Under the pieces are notes generated by a model. The model was not told the origin of the DNA. It did not search any database and was given only the letters and a program-made list of their open reading frames with translations. Below, in pieces: positions 5,333-11,615 of a stretch of DNA of 11,615 nucleotides. Origin of the DNA: Desulfobacteraceae bacterium (lineage in GTDB: Bacteria; Desulfobacterota; Desulfobacteria; Desulfobacterales; Desulfobacteraceae); the NCBI GenBank assembly GCA_022712835.1, contig JAFLJU010000649.1:1-11615 (forward strand), read 5' to 3'. Both the position numbers and the translations under genes were made by a program. Position 1 is the first letter of the stretch. Each line of letters starts with the position of its first letter.

Positions 5333-7495
5333 ATGAATCGTTTTGCGTTTGAATTGTCCAGTTACACCCTTAAAACCTTTTCAGGGTTTTCAAAGGCCAG
5401 TATCCGAATCAAGGGAGCAAAAAATATCCCGGATGGATCTGTTATTTTTTGTGCAAACCATTTTACGAGAATTGAAACCATTTTTTTGCCCTACCATATT
5501 CATGCGCTCACCAAAAAACAGGTTTGGTCTCTGGCTGCCAAGGAGTTGTTTGAGGTGCCGGTTCTGGAGGGGTTTTTAAATATGCTGGGTGCGGTTTCCA
5601 CCCATGATCCCAACCGGGACGATTTGATTTTGCAAACGTTGTTATCGGGTAATGTTCAGTGGGTTATTTTCCCCGAAGGCATGATGGTCAAAAATAAAAA
5701 ATTGATTAAAAATAATCAATTTTCGCTGTCCGATGATATGGGGGTTACCCGTCCCCATACGGGAGCTGCCGCCCTTGCCTTGCGGTGCGAATTTTATCGG
5801 GAACGGTTGCGCAGACTTTTTGATACCGGAGAACCAGAGTTTGACCGCTTGGCAAATCGTTTGAAGATAACCGATATGGATCAGGTCTTGGCCCAAACCA
5901 CCCACATAGTTCCCGTGAACATTACTTACTATCCCGGCAACGCCCGGGATAATATCCTCGGGTCAATCGCAAAAACAGTAATGAAAGAACCCTCAAAGCG
6001 AGTCATGGACGAACTGATGACAGAAGGGGGGATGCTTTTTTCCGGGGTGGATATCACCATCCGGTTTGGAGATTCCATTGAAATTAACCCCTATCTTAAT
6101 GACCCCTATATTGAAAGTATGCTAACCGTTCGGCGCCGGGTTCGATTTGATGAGGACGTAAGTTCCAAACAGATTTCAAAACAAATTTCCAATGGGATCA
6201 TGGAGCGGTATATGGCATCTGTTTACGCCATGACCACCTTAAATTACGATCATGTCATGGCGTGCATCCTTAAACATTTTCCCTATAAGAAAGAAGGCAT
6301 TGATATATATGAGTTCTCCTGCAAGGTTTATTATGCCATTACTTGCCTGGTCCTCAACCGGGTCTGTTATGTGTCAGAGCTTTTCTACCAAAACCAGGTT
6401 CATCTGCTGATCAATGACCGCTATAAACGGATAGAAAAATTTTTATCTCTGGCTGAGAAAACCGGGATGATTGAAATTAAAGGGGATCGATTTTTTAAGG
6501 ACCAGTCCCGATTTTTTATCCGATCCGACTTCCATACGATCCGCACGGAAAATCCGATTATGGTTATGGCCAATGAAGTTGAGCCGGTGACGCTTGCAGA
6601 AATTTGTCTTAAAAAAATTGCCCAGAAATCCCGGCGTCAGATTCAAGAACTTGTGACCGGGCGTTTAATTGAAAAAATGAATGTGGATTTTAGCCACGCC
6701 TATAACACCCATTTTATTGAGGGAGAATCAAAGAAAAAACGGATCGGCAACCCTTTGTTTTTGAAACAGGAGAATGAGATCGCCGGGGTTTTGCTGATCC
6801 ACGGATATATGGCTGCTCCCGAGGAAATGAAAACCTTTGCAACCTATCTCCATGAAAAGGGGTTTACGGTTTTTGCGCCTCGTCTTGCCGGACACGGTAC
6901 CGCCCCTGAAGACCTTGCGAAAACCAGCTATGAAGAGTGGATAGAATCCGTTGAGGAAGCCTATGTGGTGCTCAGGCATTCATGTGATAAACTGATTATC
7001 GGCGGTTTCTCAACCGGAGCCGGTCTTGCACTGGAGCTTGCCTGCCGAGTGGACGACTATGAAGCTATTTTTTCCGTTGCACCTCCCATGCAACTCAATG
7101 ATCTAGGTGCTTATTTTGTGCCGGCAATTGATGCATGGAATGGGATGATTAAAAAATTTAACTTGTCTGCAATTGCAAAGGAATATCTTGAAAACACGCC
7201 CGAAAACGCTCACATTAATTATGTGCGTAATCCAATTGCAGGGATTCATCAACTTGAACTGCTCATGGAACAATTGGCACCTAAACTTAAGACCCTTGAG
7301 AAACCGGTGCTGGTCGTTCAGTCCAGAAAGGACCCTGTTGTCAGCCCCAAGGGAACCCTGAAACTGTTTAATAAATTGGGATCACCCGTTAAAGAATATT
7401 ATCTTTTTGATTATGAGCGGCATGGCATCTTGACTGGCAAACAAGTGGAACGGGTTTTTCAGTCCATTGAAAATTTTATCAGACAATGGGTATGA
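5333..7495 (+). CDS. PlsC-type acyltransferase fused to alpha/beta hydrolase
   Basis: The 720-aa protein has two enzyme domains. Residues about 20-250 form a glycerolipid acyltransferase: motif I is NHFTRIE (42-48), H-x4-E rather than the usual H-x4-D, and motif III is FPEG (113-116). Residues about 280-460 are a helical linker I do not recognise. Residues about 483-720 are an alpha/beta hydrolase of the monoacylglycerol lipase/carboxylesterase type: oxyanion region LLIHGY (487-492), nucleophile elbow GFSTG with Ser560, and probable Asp667 (SRKDPVV) and His697 (ERHG). One chain could therefore both cleave and transfer acyl groups in phospholipid remodelling or turnover; substrates are unknown. 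There is no signal peptide; it is probably cytosolic or membrane-peripheral. AAAGG lies 8 nt before the ATG. The gene stands alone, divergent from the tRNA-modification cluster. The domains are clear and no frameshift is seen, so the fusion is real in this sequence. Confidence 0.88.
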   Translation: MNRFAFELSSYTLKTFSGFSKASIRIKGAKNIPDGSVIFCANHFTRIETIFLPYHIHALTKKQVWSLAAKELFEVPVLEGFLNMLGAVSTHDPNRDDLILQTLLSGNVQWVIFPEGMMVKNKKLIKNNQFSLSDDMGVTRPHTGAAALALRCEFYRERLRRLFDTGEPEFDRLANRLKITDMDQVLAQTTHIVPVNITYYPGNARDNILGSIAKTVMKEPSKRVMDELMTEGGMLFSGVDITIRFGDSIEINPYLNDPYIESMLTVRRRVRFDEDVSSKQISKQISNGIMERYMASVYAMTTLNYDHVMACILKHFPYKKEGIDIYEFSCKVYYAITCLVLNRVCYVSELFYQNQVHLLINDRYKRIEKFLSLAEKTGMIEIKGDRFFKDQSRFFIRSDFHTIRTENPIMVMANEVEPVTLAEICLKKIAQKSRRQIQELVTGRLIEKMNVDFSHAYNTHFIEGESKKKRIGNPLFLKQENEIAGVLLIHGYMAAPEEMKTFATYLHEKGFTVFAPRLAGHGTAPEDLAKTSYEEWIESVEEAYVVLRHSCDKLIIGGFSTGAGLALELACRVDDYEAIFSVAPPMQLNDLGAYFVPAIDAWNGMIKKFNLSAIAKEYLENTPENAHINYVRNPIAGIHQLELLMEQLAPKLKTLEKPVLVVQSRKDPVVSPKGTLKLFNKLGSPVKEYYLFDYERHGILTGKQVERVFQSIENFIRQWV

Positions 7496-7529
7496 GCCTG
7501 GAGCATGATAGGGCGAGGGGGATTTATCT

Positions 7530-7570
7530 AAAAAAACGCCCCAGATCCCTGAATAGGGGCCTGGGGCGTT
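7530..7570. terminator. Strong rho-independent terminator between convergent genes
   Basis: AACGCCCCAG (7535-7544) pairs perfectly with CTGGGGCGTT (7561-7570). Inside, TCCCT (7546-7550) pairs with AGGGG (7555-7559) around a GAAT loop. On the minus strand it ends in a run of seven T, so it terminates the EF-G/ATPase transcript. It probably also stops the acyltransferase-hydrolase transcript arriving from the left. Confidence 0.85.
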
Positions 7571-7623
7571 AAATTATGGTATGTCAGTTTAGAAATAAAC
7601 CCGCAGATTATTCAGCCAGCATC

Positions 7624-8316
7624 TTACTCCGCTAACATCATGGTGGCAGGATCCAGTTTGTATTTCTGATGGGTCCTGTCTCCGTCCTTTAGAATCACGG
7701 CTTCAATCTTGTCATCAATCGGGTTAAGAAAGATGGCTTTATCAAAGAGACTTTTTACCGATGCCAATTGAACCGGAAATCCATCTTCACTCCATGCTTG
7801 GTCCCTGTGGCTCTTCATGGAAAACCAGATAAAAACACCAAAGTTCTGGTTCAGTTCTTTTAATTCTTCCAGAACAGATGCTATATCCTTATCAAAATCC
7901 AGACCATCAATCACAATGACAGAAGGAAGGGCAAGATCTGATTTTTTAAAACTTTTCAGATAATCTTTGATTTTATCGGTATTAAAGGTGGCTTCGGTGT
8001 AGCTGATGCCAACTTTGTTAGGGCAGATATCTTCCCACAGTCGAACCGCTTTCTGGGGATCCACATAACCGATATGGTCCACCAAATTGGTATAGGCTTC
8101 GTCATATCGGAGGTTGATTTTGTCCATGGGTTCATCAAGGCTCACATGGAGAATCTTTTGATCGGCCAATAGTTGTGTCAAGCCAATCTGAACAAGGAAA
8201 CTTGTTTTGCCAACGCCAGCCCGGGAAAGAACCGCACCAAATTGGCCTAGCGTTATATTTTCAATGCCGATGGCTTTTTCAACCGGGCTTTTGAGAATGA
8301 GATCTTTTTTAAGCAT
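7624..8316 (-). CDS. RecA/KaiC-like P-loop ATPase, function unknown
   Basis: The 230-aa protein is a compact single-domain P-loop NTPase. The Walker A is SRAGVGKTS (31-39), preceded by the beta-strand GAVL, and the Walker B is VIVIDG (133-138). The arrangement GQFGAVLSRAGVGKT, then a LHVSLDEP strand (56-63), resembles the RecA/KaiC/DnaB-like fold, but no second KaiC domain or DNA-binding module is present. There is no signal peptide or membrane segment. It follows EF-G after only 24 nt, with GAGAGG 4 nt before its ATG, and shares the EF-G terminator, so the two are cotranscribed. A ribosome- or translation-linked role is possible but rests on position alone. I do not recognise a named family. 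It could be a conserved clade-specific protein of unknown role. Confidence 0.8.
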   Translation of the reverse strand: MLKKDLILKSPVEKAIGIENITLGQFGAVLSRAGVGKTSFLVQIGLTQLLADQKILHVSLDEPMDKINLRYDEAYTNLVDHIGYVDPQKAVRLWEDICPNKVGISYTEATFNTDKIKDYLKSFKKSDLALPSVIVIDGLDFDKDIASVLEELKELNQNFGVFIWFSMKSHRDQAWSEDGFPVQLASVKSLFDKAIFLNPIDDKIEAVILKDGDRTHQKYKLDPATMMLAE

Positions 8317-8340
8317 AATTCCTCTCTTTAAATAAGGGTA

Positions 8341-10428
8341 TTATTTATTTTTGGCAGCTTTTTCATCTGCTTTCTTTTTGGTAATGTCTTCAGCCACGGA
8401 CACGGGAACCTGCTTGTAAGAAGAAAATTCCATGGAAAACTGTGCCTTGCCCTGGGTGCCGGACCGAAGGATGGTTGAAAAGCCGAACATTTCTGACAGA
8501 GGAACTTGGGATTCTACCACGGACATCACGCCTTCTTCCTGGGAGCCCTGGATAATTCCCCTTCTCTGGTTGATCAGTCCCATGCAGGCACCCTGGAATT
8601 CATTGGGTGTTTCAATAACCACCTTCATGATAGGTTCCATGATAACCGGTTTTGCCTTGGCATACCCTTCAAGAAATCCCCCTCTGGCAGCAGACTGGAA
8701 GGCCATTTCAGAGGAGTCAACCGCATGAAAACCACCATCTTCAAGTGTTATCTTGATGCCGGTAACCGGAAATTCTAGGTTGGGGCCCTTTGCCATACAG
8801 CCGCGAAATCCTTTTTCACAAGAAGAAATATATTGGGTGGGAATCCTGCCGCCGGTGACTTTGTTGACAAATTCAAACTCTTCTTCAGTGGGTTCAAGGA
8901 ACCCACTGACCTTACCAAATTGTCCGGAACCACCGGTCTGTTTTTTATGGGTGTAACTGAAGGGGGCTTTCCGGGTGATGGTTTCTCTGTAAGCCACCCT
9001 GGGTTTTCCGGTAGAAACTTCAGCCGCATATTCTCGTTTCATCCTTTCCACATAAACTTCCAGGTGAAGTTCGCCCATGCCTTGGATAATGGTATCTCCG
9101 GTTTCATGATCCACATAGGTTTTGAACGTGGGATCTTCTTTGGTGAACCGGTTCAGGGCCTTTGACATGTTGATCTGGGCTTTATTGTCCTTGGGGACAA
9201 TGGAAAGAGAGATAACTGGTTCCATAATATGCATGGCGATGAGGGAATAATTGATTCCTGGAGATACAAACGTATCGCCAGAGGCACAATCGATTCCGAA
9301 CATGGCACCAATATGACCGGCCGGAATGGCATCCACTTCTTCCATCTGGGATGAATGCATGCGGATCAGGCGGCCCGCTTTTACCTTTCTGCCGTCACGG
9401 GAGTTAATAAGGGTGTCTCCCTTACTAATGCATCCCTGGTACACCCGGATATAGGTGAGCTGACCATATTGACCATCTTCAAGCTTAAAGGCAAGGGCCA
9501 CGGTAGGTTTATCAAAAACACTTTCCAAGGCAACCGTTTCTTCGTTATTGTCCATGTCAATGGCTACATTGTCAATGTCAAGGGGAGAAGGCAGATAGCT
9601 AATAACCGAATTAAGCAAGGGCTGAACCGCTTTGTTCTTATAAGCGGACCCAAGAAACACCGGAGTCATTTTTCTTGAAATGGTACCGACTCTGACAGCG
9701 GCCATGATCATTTCTGTGGTGATTTCACTTTCTTCCAGCAGGGCATCTGTCAATTCTTCAGAGAAAAGGGAAACCTCATCCAGCAGGGTTTCTCTTGCTG
9801 TTTTTGCTTCGTCAAGCAGGTCTTCCGGGATCTCTTTTTCTACCATGTTTTCCCCATTATCACCTTCAAAATAATAGGCTTTCATGGTAACCAGGTCGAT
9901 AATTCCTTCATGTTTGTCTTCAAGTCCAATAGGCAATTGCATCATAATAGAGTTATGACCCAGTTTGTCTTTCAGCTGGCCGCAAACCTTGATGGGATTG
10001 GCCCCGGACCTGTCACACTTGTTGACAAAGGCGATGCAGGGAACTTCATACCGTTTCATCTGCTGGTCAACGGTGATGGACTGTGACTGAACGCCGGATA
10101 CAGAGCAGAGGACAAGAATAACACCATCTAATACGCGCAAAGACCGTTCAACTTCAACTGTAAAATCAACATGGCCAGGTGTGTCGATAATGTTGATGGC
10201 ATGCTCGTCCCATTCACAATGGGTGGCGGCAGAGGCAATGGTGATTCCCCTTTCCCGTTCAAGCTCCATTGAATCCATGACAGCACCAACACCATCTTTT
10301 CCCCTGACTTCATTGATTTGATGAATTTTGTCTGTATAAAATAAAATTCTTTCAGTGAGCGTGGTTTTGCCGGAATCAATATGGGCACTGATTCCAATGT
10401 TTCTTACCCTCTTTAGATCTCTGATCAT
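8341..10428 (-). CDS. fusA: Translation elongation factor G (spdEFG1-like)
   Basis: The 695-aa GTPase drives translocation of tRNA and mRNA on the ribosome. GTPase motifs are AHIDSGKTT (15-23), RGIT (60-63), DTPGH (82-86) and NKCD (136-139). Domains II-V follow in the usual order, with [14 protein letters not shown] of domain III and [17 protein letters not shown] domain IV-V sequence. The length is typical for EF-G. The P-loop has Ser ([12 protein letters not shown]) where E. coli EF-G has Ala and Thr, and [24 protein letters not shown] also resembles mitochondrial EFG1 and the spdEFG1 group. The C-terminus ends in a Lys-rich tail. The start at 10428 is chosen because [14 protein letters not shown] is the normal EF-G beginning and AAGGA precedes it; a longer frame would add 19 unrelated residues. 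It is followed after 24 nt by the P-loop ATPase. No rpsL, rpsG or tuf is seen nearby, so it is outside the str operon. Confidence 0.95.
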   Translation of the reverse strand: MIRDLKRVRNIGISAHIDSGKTTLTERILFYTDKIHQINEVRGKDGVGAVMDSMELERERGITIASAATHCEWDEHAINIIDTPGHVDFTVEVERSLRVLDGVILVLCSVSGVQSQSITVDQQMKRYEVPCIAFVNKCDRSGANPIKVCGQLKDKLGHNSIMMQLPIGLEDKHEGIIDLVTMKAYYFEGDNGENMVEKEIPEDLLDEAKTARETLLDEVSLFSEELTDALLEESEITTEMIMAAVRVGTISRKMTPVFLGSAYKNKAVQPLLNSVISYLPSPLDIDNVAIDMDNNEETVALESVFDKPTVALAFKLEDGQYGQLTYIRVYQGCISKGDTLINSRDGRKVKAGRLIRMHSSQMEEVDAIPAGHIGAMFGIDCASGDTFVSPGINYSLIAMHIMEPVISLSIVPKDNKAQINMSKALNRFTKEDPTFKTYVDHETGDTIIQGMGELHLEVYVERMKREYAAEVSTGKPRVAYRETITRKAPFSYTHKKQTGGSGQFGKVSGFLEPTEEEFEFVNKVTGGRIPTQYISSCEKGFRGCMAKGPNLEFPVTGIKITLEDGGFHAVDSSEMAFQSAARGGFLEGYAKAKPVIMEPIMKVVIETPNEFQGACMGLINQRRGIIQGSQEEGVMSVVESQVPLSEMFGFSTILRSGTQGKAQFSMEFSSYKQVPVSVAEDITKKKADEKAAKNK

Positions 10429-10437
10429 TTTTAAATC

Positions 10438-10443
10438 ATCCTT
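10438..10443 (-). promoter_or_regulatory. Ribosome binding site that fixes the EF-G start
   Basis: AAGGAT on the minus strand lies about 10 nt before the ATG at 10428. It supports the 695-aa form over the longer frame starting at 10485. Confidence 0.55.
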
Positions 10444-10560
10444 ATGAATAAAAATAAATTCCTTTAAACAATACATGAAGTTCAAGTATCAAATATTGTC
10501 AAAGGCATTGCTATATTTCGTTTTTTGCTAAATTATTGATGAGGTTTTATTAAATTAAAT

Positions 10561-10588
10561 CCTAAGATTAAACTAAACCTAAAATTAA
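10561..10588. repeat. Direct repeat in the EF-G leader
   Basis: CCTAAGATTAA (10561-10571) and CCTAAAATTAA (10578-10588) match at 10 of 11 bases, 17 nt apart, and lie downstream of the predicted promoter. Two copies in AT-rich DNA could be chance or a binding site. Confidence 0.4.
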
Positions 10589-10603
10589 CCTACGAAAAGC
10601 GAC

Positions 10604-10632
10604 TATGTATGCTTTTTTTCCTGGTTTGTCAA
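10604..10632 (-). promoter_or_regulatory. Predicted sigma70 promoter of fusA
   Basis: On the minus strand, a perfect TTGACA (10632-10627) and TACATA (10609-10604) are separated by 17 nt. The predicted leader before the ATG at 10428 is about 170 nt, long for a simple RBS leader. A second TTGACA at 10502-10497 lacks a good -10. Confidence 0.5.
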
Positions 10633-10680
10633 GGATTTAATGGGGTTGCGGATTGGTTATGGGTTGAAAATCGAAGGGGT

Positions 10681-10733
10681 GATTCCTTGGGCGGGTCTTG
10701 TTTTAAGCCGAATCAGCAGCACGATTCCTTGGG
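10681..10733. repeat. Duplicated GATTCCTTGGG
   Basis: The 11-nt word GATTCCTTGGG occurs at 10681-10691 and 10723-10733, 42 nt apart. The second copy sits in the loop of the adjoining inverted repeat. Confidence 0.6.
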
Positions 10734-10750
10734 AGTTCTGCTGCTGATTC
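10710..10750. repeat. Perfect 12-bp inverted repeat downstream of the PEP-CTERM gene
   Basis: GAATCAGCAGCA (10710-10721) pairs with TGCTGCTGATTC (10739-10750) around a 17-nt loop. It starts 43 nt after the PEP-CTERM stop on the minus strand. A transcript hairpin here could act as a 3'-end or mRNA-stabilising structure. There is no T-tract directly after it, so a standard rho-independent terminator is doubtful. It could also be a REP-like element or a remnant of an insertion. Confidence 0.6.
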
Positions 10751-10793
10751 TAATGCAATGCCTGGGTTGTGGCACCGGCTTGGTGTGAATATA

Positions 10794-11594
10794 TTATGAA
10801 AGGGTTGGGCTTTTTCTTCTTCTCGCAACACAGAGCCCCATAATGCCGACACCTAATAGTGCCAGGGTCCCTGGTTCGGGTACAGCCGCTTTTGTGACAC
10901 CTCCGCCTTCAATAATATCATTGCCGCATGTCATGCTCCATCTGAAGCCCAGGTCATATCCATCTTCCAGTGAAATACCCAGACTGGACAGGTCAAAGGC
11001 GTAGATTAGAAATTTTGAGTTCTTGGAGGTGGAGAAGCTACCCTCTCCGGAAAGTAATGTCTCGTCTGGTGTGTGTTGAACTTCCTGGTCGTGGCGGTAC
11101 CAGGTTTCATTTTCGTTTGTGAGAATATCGTTGGTTAAAATTATATTTTCATCTATAACCTCATACATGTTCCAGAAGCCGTTCGAATTAATGCTATTGC
11201 TGTCGGTGTCAAATACATAATCCCAGCTTTGGCCATTCAGATAGGTATCGTTTCTGGATGCATTTTTTCCCAGAGGCCCCCATCCATTTGTGCTGATAAA
11301 AAGGTCACCATAGTCTGTGTCAAACCCTCCTATGTTGGGCCTGTAATCTGTTTGAATTTTCACAACAACAGACCCGTTATCAGATATGGTCACAACCATT
11401 TTGTCAATATCAAAGTCATTGACATGGTTGTCTCCAGAGATGACGTCGGCATAGTTACTCCCACTTTTCTGTGCAAATTCGGAATGATAACCTCCTCCAA
11501 TATAACGATCCTGAATTTTCCATTTAGTGGTGGCGGCACTGGATGTTCCTGTAAATAGAATAAGGATCAGTCCTAAATATATGAGTTTTTTCAA
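10794..11594 (-). CDS. PEP-CTERM exosortase-sorted surface protein
   Basis: The 266-aa protein is secreted and probably cell-surface attached. Residues 1-20 are a Sec signal peptide (KK start, LIYLGLILILF core, SSA end). The C-terminus is a classic PEP-CTERM signal: VPEP (238-241), a hydrophobic stretch (243-256) and the basic RRRK (258-261). An exosortase cuts such signals and moves the protein to the outside; no exosortase gene is in this window. The middle (about 45-235) is Asp-, Gly- and Asn-rich and beta-like, with YGDLFISTNGW (95-105) and WDYVFDTDS (124-132). I do not recognise a catalytic site, so a matrix or adhesion role is possible only by analogy. The start is TTG at 11594, with AGGAGA 6 nt upstream. 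It is not clearly linked to EF-G: 365 bp and a hairpin lie between them. The promoter is probably beyond the window edge. Confidence 0.85.
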   Translation of the reverse strand: MKKLIYLGLILILFTGTSSAATTKWKIQDRYIGGGYHSEFAQKSGSNYADVISGDNHVNDFDIDKMVVTISDNGSVVVKIQTDYRPNIGGFDTDYGDLFISTNGWGPLGKNASRNDTYLNGQSWDYVFDTDSNSINSNGFWNMYEVIDENIILTNDILTNENETWYRHDQEVQHTPDETLLSGEGSFSTSKNSKFLIYAFDLSSLGISLEDGYDLGFRWSMTCGNDIIEGGGVTKAAVPEPGTLALLGVGIMGLCVARRRKSPTLS

Positions 11595-11600
11595 TGGGTC

Positions 11601-11606
11601 TCTCCT
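11601..11606 (-). promoter_or_regulatory. Ribosome binding site that fixes a TTG start
   Basis: AGGAGA lies 6 nt before the TTG at 11594 on the minus strand. No ATG nearby gives the signal peptide a better start. Confidence 0.65.
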
Positions 11607-11615
11607 AAAAGACTA

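Larger units (their letters stand above)
10429..10793. other. Gene-free 365-bp region upstream of EF-G
   Basis: I see no convincing coding sequence here. From the EF-G side it holds the RBS, an AT-rich leader of about 170 nt with two CCTAARATTAA direct repeats, a predicted promoter, and a GT-rich stretch. Towards the surface-protein gene it holds a 12-bp inverted repeat overlapping a duplicated GATTCCTTGGG. Confidence 0.7.

Noticed and set aside
8775..9029. 84-aa minus-strand frame inside EF-G
   Set aside because: It is an alternate frame of fusA with no RBS or motif.
8432..9165. Several overlapping frames of 67-110 aa antisense to EF-G
   Set aside because: They are mirrors of a strongly conserved GTPase gene in other frames, with Pro/Ser/Phe-rich low-information sequences and no family resemblance.
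10429..10485. Longer N-terminus of EF-G
   Set aside because: It lacks an RBS and adds residues not found in EF-G; the form from 10428 begins as expected.
10497..10502. Second TTGACA as an fusA promoter
   Set aside because: No acceptable -10 lies at 16-18 nt, so it is left out in favour of the element at 10604-10632.
10710..10750. Inverted repeat as a transposon end or CRISPR unit
   Set aside because: There is only one copy in the window, no transposase, no regular spacing and no target-site duplication around it.
11229..11558. 109-aa plus-strand frame opposite the PEP-CTERM gene
   Set aside because: It is antisense to a gene with clear signal peptide and PEP-CTERM motifs and shows no motif of its own.

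Overview
The window looks like chromosome of an anaerobic, moderately low-GC deltaproteobacterium of the Desulfobacterales (Desulfobacula/Desulfobacter type). The evidence is the dense set of [4Fe-4S] proteins, an EF-G with the HIDSGKTT signature of the spirochaete/planctomycete/deltaproteobacterial EFG1 group, a NIL-domain ferredoxin and a PEP-CTERM surface protein. The taxon is inferred from protein character only. No tRNA, rRNA, CRISPR array, integrase or insertion sequence was seen, and most genes are housekeeping.

Left part (1-1200): a small membrane protein with an acidic tail (minus) is divergent from a DjlA-like J-domain co-chaperone (plus). Their predicted promoters overlap at the -10 elements. 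The djlA gene runs tail to tail into a four-gene minus-strand cluster, and two hairpins lie in the short gap.

Central part (1182-5169, minus): the transcription order is NIL-domain di-cluster ferredoxin, mnmA (tRNA s2U34 thiolase), mtaB (tRNA ms2t6A37 methylthiotransferase), then a cysteine-rich multi-cluster ferredoxin-like protein. The first three genes overlap (TAATG and ATGA junctions), and the fourth follows after 27 nt. The four genes form a coherent sulfur/Fe-S tRNA-modification unit. This MnmA has a Cys-x2-Cys plus distal Cys set, with Cys where the E. coli enzyme has Asp99, which suggests the Fe-S-dependent type of thiolase. This cluster is the most interesting part of the window.

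Right-central part (5333-7495, plus): a 720-aa protein joins an N-terminal PlsC-type glycerolipid acyltransferase to a C-terminal alpha/beta hydrolase. It is divergent from the tRNA-modification cluster and ends at a strong hairpin shared with the convergent genes.

Right part (7624-11594, minus): EF-G is followed after 24 nt by a 230-aa RecA/KaiC-like P-loop ATPase of unknown role. A 365-bp gene-free stretch upstream of EF-G holds a predicted promoter, AT-rich direct repeats and a perfect 12-bp inverted repeat. Beyond it is a secreted PEP-CTERM protein with a TTG start.
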